Made by a program: the position numbers and the translations under genes
Notes under the pieces: generated by a model
The model's database searches: none
What the model was told of the DNA's origin: nothing
The model's input: only the letters and a program-made list of their open reading frames with translations
From: Polaromonas sp.
Lineage (GTDB): Bacteria; Pseudomonadota; Gammaproteobacteria; Burkholderiales; Burkholderiaceae_C
NCBI RefSeq assembly: GCF_010365105.1
Contig: NZ_JAAFGZ010000003.1
Span: forward strand, 62,001 to 126,000
Direction of reading: 5' to 3'
Length of the DNA stretch: 64,000 nt
Shown here: piece after piece, positions 16,515-24,433 of the stretch
Numbering within the stretch: the first letter of the stretch is position 1
Layout: the number at the start of each line of letters is the position of its first letter

Positions 16515-18152
16515 ATGAACCAGAACCCACCATTTGCCAGCCGGCTGCGTCCGGTGCAGCGAGCACTGCTGTGCGCGCTGGCCCTGCCCGCACTGCTGGC
16601 GCTTTCACCGGTATCGGCCAAGACGCTGGTGTTCTGCTCCGAAGGCAGTCCGGAAAACTTCTACCCCGGCGTGAACACCACCGGCACGTCGTTCGATGCC
16701 AACGAGCCCATCTACAACCGCATCGTCGAATTCGAGCGTGGCGGCACCAAGGTCGTACCGGGCCTGGCCGAGAAGTGGGACATTTCAGCCGACGGCAAGG
16801 AATACACCTTTCACCTGCGCAAGGGCGTGAAATGGCACAACACCAGCAAGAGCTTCAAGCCCACCCGCGATTTCAATGCCGACGACGTGCTGTTCATGTT
16901 CGAGCGCCAGTGGAAGGAAGACAACGCCTTTTTCAGGGTCACCAGCCCCAACCACTCCTATTTCAGCGACATGGGCATGCCCAAGCTGCTGACATCGGTG
17001 CAAAAGGTTGATGACTACACCGTCAAGATCACGCTGAACAAGCCTGAAGCGCCTTTCCTGGCCAATCTGGCGATGCCCTATGCGGCCGTCCAGTCGAAGG
17101 AATACGCCGATGCCATGCTCAAAGCCGGCACACCGGAAAAAATCGACCAGGACCCGATCGGCACCGGCCCGTTCTCACTGCTGCAATACCAGAAGGACGC
17201 TGTCATCCGCTACAAGGCCTTTGCCCAGCACTGGGCCGGCAAGGCCAAGATCGACGACCTGGTGTATTCCATCACCCCCGACGCCTCGGTGCGCTGGGCC
17301 AAACTGCAAAAGGGCGAATGCCATGTCATGCCCTACCCCAACCCGGCCGACCTGGAGGCGATCCGCAAGGACCCGAACGTGCAGGTGCTGGAGCAGCCAG
17401 GCCTGAACGTCGGCTACATGGCCTACAACACCACCAAAAAGCCGTTTGACGATGTGCGCGTGCGCAAGGCCGTCAACATGGCGATCAACAAGAAGGCCAT
17501 CGTCGACGGGGTTTACCTGGGCACCGGCATCGTTGCCAAGAATCCGATTCCGCCGTCGATGTGGTCCTACAACGACGCCATCAAGGATGATGAATACAAC
17601 CCCGAAGCCGCAAAGAAATTGCTGGCGGCGGCCGGCTACCCGGACGGTTTCAGCACCGATTTGTGGGCCATGCCGGTGCAGCGCCCGTACAACCCTAATG
17701 CCAAGCGCATTGCCGAGTTGATGCAGGCCGACCTGGTCAAGGTCGGCGTCAAGGCTGAAATCAAGAGCTTTGAATGGGGCGAGTACCGCAAGCGCATGCA
17801 GGCCGGCGAGCACCAGATGGGCATGCTGGGCTGGACCGGCGACAACGGCGATCCGGACAACTTCCTGTACACGCTGCTGGGCTGCGCCTCTGCCCAATCG
17901 GTCAGTGGCAGCAACATTGCCAAGTTCTGCTACCAGCCGTATGAAGACGTGGTGCTGAAGGCCAAGACCGTCACCAGCATGGCCGAACGCACCAAGCTGT
18001 ACCAGCAGGCGCAGGTGATTTTCAAGGAGCAAGCGCCCTGGTTCACCATTGCCCATGCCGTGCAGATCAAGCCGGTCCGCAAGAACGTGATTGACTTCAA
18101 GAACTCGCCGTTCGGCCGGCACAACTTTTACGGCGTCGATATCAAGGAGTAA
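16515..18152 (+). CDS. dppA: Periplasmic dipeptide-binding protein DppA-like
   Basis: 545-aa family 5 solute-binding protein. It has a signal peptide ([22 protein letters not shown], cut before KTLVFCSEG), then the typical [42 protein letters not shown] pattern and GTGPFSL, and [26 protein letters not shown] in the C-terminal lobe. The ATG at 16515 has AAGGAAG upstream. The gene is the last of the operon, after the two ATPases; having the binding-protein gene at the 3' end with its own SD is less usual than at the front. A strong terminator follows. Confidence 0.93.
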   Translation: MNQNPPFASRLRPVQRALLCALALPALLALSPVSAKTLVFCSEGSPENFYPGVNTTGTSFDANEPIYNRIVEFERGGTKVVPGLAEKWDISADGKEYTFHLRKGVKWHNTSKSFKPTRDFNADDVLFMFERQWKEDNAFFRVTSPNHSYFSDMGMPKLLTSVQKVDDYTVKITLNKPEAPFLANLAMPYAAVQSKEYADAMLKAGTPEKIDQDPIGTGPFSLLQYQKDAVIRYKAFAQHWAGKAKIDDLVYSITPDASVRWAKLQKGECHVMPYPNPADLEAIRKDPNVQVLEQPGLNVGYMAYNTTKKPFDDVRVRKAVNMAINKKAIVDGVYLGTGIVAKNPIPPSMWSYNDAIKDDEYNPEAAKKLLAAAGYPDGFSTDLWAMPVQRPYNPNAKRIAELMQADLVKVGVKAEIKSFEWGEYRKRMQAGEHQMGMLGWTGDNGDPDNFLYTLLGCASAQSVSGSNIAKFCYQPYEDVVLKAKTVTSMAERTKLYQQAQVIFKEQAPWFTIAHAVQIKPVRKNVIDFKNSPFGRHNFYGVDIKE

Positions 18153-18190
18153 GCGGCTGGACCTGCCTGCAAGGGCCAGTGATCCCAAGG

Positions 18191-18222
18191 TGCCGGTCAG
18201 CCATCAACTGACCGGCATTTTC
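18191..18222 (+). terminator. Terminator after the dpp operon
   Basis: TGCCGGTCAG, loop CCATCAA, CTGACCGGCA, then TTTTC: a perfect ten-base stem 38 bp after the dppA stop. Confidence 0.88.
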
Positions 18223-18248
18223 ATTGGATTTCAAGCTTTTTAGGTGGT

Positions 18249-18295
18249 TTTCGCACAGTGCCATTACGTAGCCAGCTATTATTTCAATAGCAAAC
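18249..18295 (-). repeat. Short palindromic repeat (family A) after the dioxygenase gene
   Basis: On the minus strand it reads TTTGCTATTGAAATAATAGC followed by TGGCTACGTAATGGCACTGTGC. It contains the core GCTATT..AATAGC shared by family-A copies and ends three bases from the dioxygenase stop codon. Confidence 0.6.
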
Positions 18296-18298
18296 CGT

Positions 18299-19153
18299 TC
18301 ACCCCCAGACCATCGAGCGCATGGAAATCGCCCCCCCCTGGAAGCTGGTGTTAAAAAACCGCATCGGCTCGCGTGCATCAACCGCGCCGGCGGCGTACAG
18401 CAAGGGCAAATAATGCTCATGGGTCGGGTGGGCCATCTTTGCCATTGAGCCAAGTTTCTGGAAATTCTGCAAGGCATCCAGATTGCCCTGCTGCACCTGG
18501 CCACCAATCGTCTGGTCGAATTCCAGCGCCCAGTCAAAAGCCTGATTGCCGCTGGCGCCGCGCTGCATCTGGCCCAGGTTGTGAACGATGTTGCCGCTGG
18601 CCACGATCAGCACGCCCCGGTCGCGCAAGGCCTTGAGCTGTTTGGCCAGGGCGTAATGGTCTTCAGGCGCACGTCCATAGTCCATGCTGAGCTGGATCAC
18701 CGGAACGTCGGCGTCAGGAAACATCGGCTTGAGGACCGACCAGGCCCCGTGGTCCAGCCCCCATTCAGCAGTGTCCAGCCCCAAAGGAGCCGACGTACGC
18801 TGCCTGACCAGCAGGCTGATCGCTCTGGCCGCATCTGGATCGCCGGGTGCTGGGTATTGCTGGTCAAACAGCTCTTGCGGGAAACCGCCAAAATCATGAA
18901 TGGTCTTGGGCCTGGCCATGGCGGTCAGCCACCATCCTTGCGTCAGCCAGTGAGCGGAAATACAAAGAATCAGCTGCGGCCGAGGCAGTTCTGTGCCGAA
19001 TCGGGCACCCAGGGCCTGCCAGCTGCGCCGGTATTCGTTGTCGCCAATGGCATTCATGGGACTGCCATGCCCCATGAACAGCACCGGCATCCTGTCGGAT
19101 TTTTTCAGCGAAGGCAAACGGTCAAGGACATTGGCGTCCAGCGAGTTGATCAT
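18299..19153 (-). CDS. DODA-type extradiol dioxygenase (YgiD-like)
   Basis: 284-aa class III extradiol ring-cleavage dioxygenase, a family that includes E. coli YgiD and plant 4,5-DOPA dioxygenase. Metal-site segments visible: MPVLFMGHGSPMNAI, CISAHWLTQGW, GLDHGAWSVL and ASGNIVHNLGQM, providing the four conserved histidines. The ATG at 19153 (MINSLDANVLDR) is preferred; the frame runs to 19240 but adds a segment without family similarity. The physiological substrate is unknown. It is convergent with dppA and divergent from phaZ. Confidence 0.85.
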   Translation of the reverse strand: MINSLDANVLDRLPSLKKSDRMPVLFMGHGSPMNAIGDNEYRRSWQALGARFGTELPRPQLILCISAHWLTQGWWLTAMARPKTIHDFGGFPQELFDQQYPAPGDPDAARAISLLVRQRTSAPLGLDTAEWGLDHGAWSVLKPMFPDADVPVIQLSMDYGRAPEDHYALAKQLKALRDRGVLIVASGNIVHNLGQMQRGASGNQAFDWALEFDQTIGGQVQQGNLDALQNFQKLGSMAKMAHPTHEHYLPLLYAAGAVDAREPMRFFNTSFQGGAISMRSMVWG

Positions 19154-19429
19154 GTTTATCCAGTAGTAATGGTGGAGCAGGAAAAGTCTTGCCTGATAAA
19201 TCGGTACGGAAACTTCATATCTGGTGCAGCTGTCCTTCAAAAGTTAGCGCCGTTTTCCGATACCGCAGGGCAACAGTTAATGAGATAACAATACTTTTTT
19301 CATAGCACATCAATCAATTGACAGCATGGCTATGCTCCCTAAAATGAGGTAGTTCAAATCCTGTAAATTGTAATTTTTTGTCAAAAAACAGTAATTATCA
19401 TTAGTTGGTAAGTCGTTTCGGCTGTTATA

Positions 19430-19440
19430 TTGCACTGCAA
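19430..19440. promoter_or_regulatory. TTGCACTGCAA palindrome before phaZ
   Basis: Perfect 11-bp palindrome (TTGCA-C-TGCAA), 45 bp before the PHA depolymerase start and overlapping a TTATAT -10-like sequence. It resembles the TGC-rich operators reported for PhaR repressors; that identity is inference. Confidence 0.4.
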
Positions 19441-19484
19441 CATATTTCGTTTTTAAAAACGTCTCACAAAAAAGGTTCCTTCCA

Positions 19485-21182
19485 ATGCTGTATCAACTTT
19501 ATGAATCTCAGCGCACGTTGATGGAGCCGTTTGTCGACTTTGCGCAGGCGGCGGCAAAGCTCTACAGCAGCCCTTTGTCCCCACTTGGTAAAAGTCCGAT
19601 GGCACAGCGTGTTTCAGCAGGCTACAGCCTGATGTACCGACTCGGCAAGGACTACGAAAAGCCATCGTTTGACATCCACCAGGTCGAGGTTGACAAAAAA
19701 GGGGTCAGCCTGGCAATTCATGAACGCATTGAAGTTGACAAGCCGTTTTGCGAACTGCGCCGGTTCAAGCGGTTTACCGATGATTCCGCCACCCTGACGC
19801 AACTCAAGGACCAGCCAGCCGTACTGGTGGTTGCGCCATTGTCGGGCCACTACTCGACCCTGCTGCGCGACACGGTCAAGACCATGCTCAAGGACCACAA
19901 GGTCTATATCACCGACTGGAAGAACGCACGGAACGTTCCGCTGTCCGAAGGCGCTTTCCACCTTGACGACTATGTCAACTACGTGCAGGAATTCATTCGC
20001 CATTTGCAGGGCAAGTACGGTAACTGCCATGTGATCAGCGTTTGCCAGCCTACCGTGCCGGTGTTCGCGGCAATCTCGTTGATGGCATCGCGCGGGGAAA
20101 AAACCCCGCTGTCCATGATCATGATGGGCGGCCCGATCGATGCGCGCCTGTCGCCCACATCAGTGAACAACCTGGCGACGACCAAGCCCTTTGAATGGTT
20201 TGAAAACAATGTGATCTACCGCGTGCCTGCAAACTTTGCGGGCAAGGGCAGGCGCGTCTACCCTGGCTTCATGCAGCATACCGGCTTCGTCGCCATGAAC
20301 CCTGACCGACATGCCACCAGCCACTATGACTACTTCAAGAACCTGATCAAGGGCGACGACGCCAGCACGGAAGCGCACCGCAAGTTCTACGACGAGTACA
20401 ACGCTGTTCTCGACATGGACGCCGACTATTACCTCGAAACCATCAAGACCGTGTTCCAGGATTTCAAACTGGTCAACGGCACATGGGATGTGATGTCCGC
20501 TGAGGGCGTCCTTGAGCGTGTCAAACCGGGCGACATCAAGACCACGGCCGTGATGACCGTCGAAGGCGAGCTGGACGACATTTCCGGCTCCGGCCAGACC
20601 CGTGCGGCGCTTGACATGTGCAGCGGCGTGGCAACGGGGCAAAAGATCCACCTGGAAGCCGAAGGCGCAGGACACTACGGCATTTTCAGCGGCCGGCGCT
20701 GGCGCGATGTCGTCTATCCAGCTGTAAAAACCTTCATCCTTCAACACAACAAGCCGCTTGAGCAGATCGAGAAAGCGCCGGCAGCGACTAAAAAAGCAGC
20801 CAGGCCGTTGAAACCGGCCATGCTGAAAACACCTGCAGCGCTTGAAATGCCAAGCACGCCTGTCGCCGCCGAAGCCGTGAAACTGGCTGGCAAGCGCCTT
20901 GCCAAGACCACGCGTGCCGGACTTAAATCCACGGTTGCCGCCGGAGAAGCGGTAGCGAAGGAGCTTTCGGATACAGCTGATAAACCTGTCGTGGGCAAGC
21001 CACTGCTGGTAGCCGTCAAAAATACGGCAGTCAAGCCTGAGCCTGTTGCTGATGTCATTGCGACAGCAACGACACAGCCCGTGAGCACGCCGGTTGCAAC
21101 CATTGCCACGACACCTGCTCCCGTTGCAGGTGCTGAAGCAGCTTCCGACACGCCAGTCCCTCCCGAAAAATCAGCCGCCTGA
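19485..21182 (+). CDS. phaZ: Intracellular polyhydroxyalkanoate depolymerase PhaZ
   Basis: Hydrolyses or thiolyses stored poly(3-hydroxybutyrate). The catalytic domain (about residues 1-425) matches intracellular PhaZ: MLYQLYESQRTLMEPFVDFA, an active Cys in place of Ser at about residue 187 (HVISVCQPTVPVF), the Asp region VEGELDDISG and the His in GAGHYGIFSG. No signal peptide, consistent with action on granules. Residues about 430-565 are an Ala/Pro/Lys/Thr-rich, low-complexity tail (KAPAATKKAARPLK, AGKRLAKTTRAG, then TTPAPVAGAEAA), longer than in the Cupriavidus enzyme as I recall it. The tail may bind the granule or DNA, as in PhaF-type phasins; this is inference. SD-like AAAGGTTCC precedes the ATG. 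Confidence 0.92.
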   Translation: MLYQLYESQRTLMEPFVDFAQAAAKLYSSPLSPLGKSPMAQRVSAGYSLMYRLGKDYEKPSFDIHQVEVDKKGVSLAIHERIEVDKPFCELRRFKRFTDDSATLTQLKDQPAVLVVAPLSGHYSTLLRDTVKTMLKDHKVYITDWKNARNVPLSEGAFHLDDYVNYVQEFIRHLQGKYGNCHVISVCQPTVPVFAAISLMASRGEKTPLSMIMMGGPIDARLSPTSVNNLATTKPFEWFENNVIYRVPANFAGKGRRVYPGFMQHTGFVAMNPDRHATSHYDYFKNLIKGDDASTEAHRKFYDEYNAVLDMDADYYLETIKTVFQDFKLVNGTWDVMSAEGVLERVKPGDIKTTAVMTVEGELDDISGSGQTRAALDMCSGVATGQKIHLEAEGAGHYGIFSGRRWRDVVYPAVKTFILQHNKPLEQIEKAPAATKKAARPLKPAMLKTPAALEMPSTPVAAEAVKLAGKRLAKTTRAGLKSTVAAGEAVAKELSDTADKPVVGKPLLVAVKNTAVKPEPVADVIATATTQPVSTPVATIATTPAPVAGAEAASDTPVPPEKSAA

Positions 21183-21190
21183 GAAGGCCT

Positions 21191-21216
21191 GGTGCGGTCC
21201 ATTGTGTGACCGCACC
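21191..21216. other. Perfect 9-bp inverted repeat after phaZ
   Basis: GGTGCGGTC and GACCGCACC separated by eight bases. It lies eight bp after the phaZ stop; without a T run, it may protect the 3' end or separate phaZ from the ferredoxin gene. Confidence 0.5.
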
Positions 21217-21256
21217 ACAAAGTCGGGTGGATATCCGGTGGGACAATGGCAAGGTG

Positions 21257-21943
21257 AAGCCCATCTCTCTCGACACCCTCTTTGACCGGATCAATTCGGC
21301 ACTCCCGCAAACCCAGTGCACGCGTTGCGGCTACGCTGATTGCGCGGCCTACGCGCGCGCCATCGTCTGCAACGGGGCGGCCATCAACCAGTGCCCGCCC
21401 GGCGGCGCTGAAGGAATCGGGCGCCTCTCAGACATCACAGGCTTGCCGCCACAACCGCTGAATCCCCTGAATGGACTGGAAGGTCCCCGCGCCGTTGCCT
21501 TTATTGACGAGGCCTGGTGCATTGGCTGCACCCTGTGCAGCAAGGCCTGCCCGGTGGATGCAATCGTCGGCAGCAACAAAATGATGCACACCGTGATCGA
21601 AGCCGTCTGCACCGGATGCGAGTTGTGCCTGCCGGCCTGCCCGGTCGACTGCATCATCCTCGAAAATATCACCGGCGCCCGCACGGGGTGGAGTGCGTGG
21701 TCAGGGTCGCAAGCGCAAGCGGCCCTTGCACGCTATGAAGTTCATAGCTACAGAAGCAGTCAGGACAAGCGCAAAGGTGCTGAAATGCCTGAAATTCCTG
21801 AAACAAAAGTCGAAACACCATTGAAACGGACAAGCGAGCCGTCTGTGCAGGCGCATGTCGATGCCGATGCGGCAGAACACAAACGCGCGGTCATCATGGC
21901 GGCACTGAAACGGTCACGTGAAGAACGTGCACCGAAAACATGA
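21257..21943 (+). CDS. RnfB-like 4Fe-4S ferredoxin, orphan
   Basis: 228 aa. The N-terminal PQTQCTRCGYADCAAYA plus the later INQCPPGG Cys is the RnfB-type 4Fe-4S cluster site, followed by two ferredoxin motifs, CIGCTLCSKACPVDAI and CTGCELCLPACPVDCI. The N-terminal membrane helix of true RnfB is absent and no other rnf genes are near, so it is a soluble relative common in betaproteobacteria. It likely passes electrons between unknown partners. The GTG at 21257 has GGTGGGA ten bases upstream; a GTG at 21206 falls inside a hairpin and is less likely. The C-terminal third includes a repeat-encoded stretch. Confidence 0.8.
   Translation, partial: KPISLDTLFDRINSALPQTQCTRCGYADCAAYARAIVCNGAAINQCPPGGAEGIGRLSDITGLPPQPLNPLNGLEGPRAVAFIDEAWCIGCTLCSKACPVDAIVGSNKMMHTVIEAVCTGCELCLPACPVDCIILENITGARTGWSAWSGSQAQAALARYEVHSYRSSQDKRKGAEMPEIPETKVETPLKRTSEPSVQAHVDADAAEHKRAVIMAALKRSREERAPKT
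21731..21780 (+). repeat. Short palindromic repeat (family A) within the RnfB-like gene
   Basis: CGCTATGAAGTTCATAGCTA followed by CAGAAGCAGTCAGGACAAGC, then GCAAAGG. It is in frame, encoding residues around ARYEVHSYRSSQDKRK, just after the ferredoxin domain. Confidence 0.6.
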
Positions 21944-22245
21944 GCCTTCGGCAAGCGCTGTTGGATACACAGCCTGCGTAGACGTCCTTCATTTCCAAAT
22001 CATTCCGGATTCAGCGTGAAGGCGCAGGCGGTGCCAGTGTCGCGTCATGCGCAAGCGTCTAGAGATCGCGTCGCCATCGACGTGCATCGCTAGACGCAGC
22101 ACGAAGTCAAGGCTTGCAGCCTTTGCAGGGATGAAACGCCGCAATGCGCGTTGAGAGCCAGCGAGAACCGGCAGTTTGCGCATGGCTCGACACTATGGCA
22201 CGGCAAGGCGATGCAAGGACATATCGGAATGATTTAGCAATGGAA
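21944..22245. other. Intergenic region between convergent genes, with a long imperfect palindrome
   Basis: 302 bp between the stop codons of the ferredoxin and chemoreceptor genes. At 22055-22097, GCGTCTAG-A-GAT and GTCG pair with CGAC, ATC and CTAGACGC, an imperfect 43-bp palindrome with 15 pairs. No T tract. A minus-strand frame of 64 codons (22183-21989) covers it, but it matches no family that I know and may be repeat-derived. Confidence 0.45.
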
Positions 22246-23769
22246 TCATCCAGCAACGAGGTTCTTGTAGACGCCACAACCCACGAACACATCGTCCACT
22301 TGCTCGACAAAAGACATCTTGGTCTGCACTTTTCCAGTGGTCGGATTGGTGATGTCGTACTCCACCCAGCCCGCCTCGACGCCGGCCTGGTTGACAATGG
22401 ATTCCAGCAGCTGGTTGCCATCGATTCCGGCAATATCATGCACACGCGTCCCCACCCGGGACGGGTTCCCGCCAAAAGCCAGGTAAGTGCCCAAGGCATC
22501 CAGGGCAAAGATATACATGTCGCGGTCATGAAACCCTTTGGCCGGATTGGTCAGATCGCGCAGGAAGGCTTCCCTCGTGGTCTGCCTTCGATGACTGACC
22601 GCCTGCTGGACCATGCAGAACGCTTCTTCCGCAGAGCCTTGCCGCAGCCTGAACGAGGCCACTGACTGCACCAGTGTTCTGGCGCGTCCTTCCAGGTTGA
22701 CCGCCTGTGTCAATGTGCTGGCCGCCATTGCGGCATTGCGCTGCGTGATTTCATCCAGCTGGCGTACGGCTGCCGTGATTTCAGTCAGGCCGGTGCTTTG
22801 TTCAGTGCTGGAAGCGGCGATCAGCGACATGTCCGTGGCCACATGCCGTATTCCTGTCACGATGGCTTCAATGTTGGTTGCGGCTTGGCGAATTTTCAGC
22901 ACACTGGCCGCTACATGGCTTGACGATCTGTTGATCAGCTGCCTGATTTCCCTGGCAGACTCGGCCGAGCGATGGGAAAGTGAGCGAATTTCGCTGGCTA
23001 CCACGGCAAATCCCCTGCCGGATTCGCCTGCACGGGCCGCTTCGACCGCTGCGTTGAGCGCGAGGATATTGGTTTGAAACGCCATGCTGTCGATGAGCTC
23101 CACAATTTCGCCCATGCGACTGGCGCTGTCCTGCACGGCTTCGACGGCTGCGATGGCACCCGCCATGGTGGCTGTTCCTCCGTTCGCCAGGTTTCTGACC
23201 TCCGCTGCCTGTAAATTGGCATGGCTGACCGTGTCTGCATTGGCCTGGAGTACGGAAGACAACTGCTCAACGCTGGCCGCCGTCTGCGCCAGATTGGACG
23301 CCTGGAGTTCGGTACGGCTGGACATGTTGCGGTTGCCTGAGGCCAGGCTTTTGCCAGAATGCGCGACGAAGGCCGCATTGCTTCGCACATTTGCCACCAT
23401 TCCTGACAGTGTGAGGCCAAGCTCGCCCAATGCAACACTCAGGCTGCCCAGTTCGTCCCGGCCATGCTCTGCCAGGTCCGAGCGCAGATCACCGGCCACC
23501 ATGGTGTCCAGGGTCAATGTCATCCGGTTCAGGTCCTGTACAACACTTCGGTGCAGGGCCAGCAGGAAATAAATGGTCAGCAAGAGCCCGATGCCATTGA
23601 CCAGCATCAAAGCGGCAGGGGCGACGACCAAGGCGTCACCAGCGAAAAGCCGGTAAGCAGTCACCAGCGATGCCATCGCAGACACGGCGCCCAGCAGCAT
23701 CAGTTTGCCGGCAAAGCGCATGCGTCGCAACAGCCAGACGCCCGGACTCAAAAGTTTGCCAAAGATCAT
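22246..23769 (-). CDS. Methyl-accepting chemotaxis protein with C-terminal Cache_2 domain
   Basis: 507 aa. Two membrane helices near the N-terminus ([42 protein letters not shown]) with only about ten residues between them, so no periplasmic sensor. A HAMP-like segment follows, then the signalling domain with the hairpin tip [20 protein letters not shown] and [18 protein letters not shown]. After it, residues about 385-507 form an sCache_2-type module: [50 protein letters not shown] and VGCGVYKN. Cache domains are normally periplasmic; here it must be cytosolic. The ATG at 23769 is preferred over one at 23838. No che genes are nearby. Confidence 0.88.
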   Translation of the reverse strand: MIFGKLLSPGVWLLRRMRFAGKLMLLGAVSAMASLVTAYRLFAGDALVVAPAALMLVNGIGLLLTIYFLLALHRSVVQDLNRMTLTLDTMVAGDLRSDLAEHGRDELGSLSVALGELGLTLSGMVANVRSNAAFVAHSGKSLASGNRNMSSRTELQASNLAQTAASVEQLSSVLQANADTVSHANLQAAEVRNLANGGTATMAGAIAAVEAVQDSASRMGEIVELIDSMAFQTNILALNAAVEAARAGESGRGFAVVASEIRSLSHRSAESAREIRQLINRSSSHVAASVLKIRQAATNIEAIVTGIRHVATDMSLIAASSTEQSTGLTEITAAVRQLDEITQRNAAMAASTLTQAVNLEGRARTLVQSVASFRLRQGSAEEAFCMVQQAVSHRRQTTREAFLRDLTNPAKGFHDRDMYIFALDALGTYLAFGGNPSRVGTRVHDIAGIDGNQLLESIVNQAGVEAGWVEYDITNPTTGKVQTKMSFVEQVDDVFVGCGVYKNLVAG

Positions 23770-23941
23770 TGGTATTTTTCCGCTATCAAGGATGCCGGCA
23801 GGGGCAGCCCGTCTCCGCGCCGCACACCGGTCGCGCATTCGCCGCCTGAATTGGCAAGATCAGCGACAGACGGTCAACCCCTGCTGTTAATCAACAGTTT
23901 GAAGGAAAAATACCGGTTCGATCAGGCAATCAAGCGTCTTT

Positions 23942-24433
23942 TCAGCGCTCAGTTTGTTCGCGAAATGCCTGGACAACTTCTGCCGGCGCCTGTACCAGTT
24001 CAATCAGCACGCCCTCGCCTGCAATCGGAAACTCTTCGTTTGACTTGGGATGCAGGAAGCAGATGTCAAAACCCGCCGCGCCCTTTCGGATGCCGCCCGG
24101 CGCAAAGCGGACGCCTTGCGCCGTGAGCCATTGCACCGCTGCTGGCAGGTCGTCAATCCACAGGCCGACATGGTTGAGCGGGGTGGCATGAACCGCGGGT
24201 TTTTTTTCAATATCCACTGGCTGCATCAGGTCCACCTCGACCTTGAACGGACCGCTGCCGATGGCGCAGATGTCTTCATCGACATTCTCGCGTTCGCTGA
24301 CGAAATTGCCGGTGACCTCCAGCCCCAGCATGTCGACCCACAGCCTGCGCAGCAGGTCCTTGCGGGTGGCACCAATGGCGATCTGCTGGATGCCGAGCAC
24401 CTTGAACGGCCGCTTTTCAGTAGTCGCCATCAT
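23942..24433 (-). CDS. VOC-family protein, probable methylmalonyl-CoA epimerase
   Basis: 163-aa vicinal-oxygen-chelate protein, last gene of the propionyl-CoA operon, overlapping pccA by four bases. By context it should interconvert (2S)- and (2R)-methylmalonyl-CoA between the carboxylase and the mutase. [14 protein letters not shown] supplies a conserved metal-binding His and VLIELVQAP the Glu. The first ligand position, usually His, appears as Gln ([12 protein letters not shown]). It is also related to lactoylglutathione lyases. Function is inferred from operon position. Confidence 0.75.
   Translation of the reverse strand: MMATTEKRPFKVLGIQQIAIGATRKDLLRRLWVDMLGLEVTGNFVSERENVDEDICAIGSGPFKVEVDLMQPVDIEKKPAVHATPLNHVGLWIDDLPAAVQWLTAQGVRFAPGGIRKGAAGFDICFLHPKSNEEFPIAGEGVLIELVQAPAEVVQAFREQTER

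Noticed and set aside
21989..22183. 64-codon minus-strand frame after the ferredoxin gene
   Set aside because: Overlaps a palindrome, has no family match I know and no good SD.
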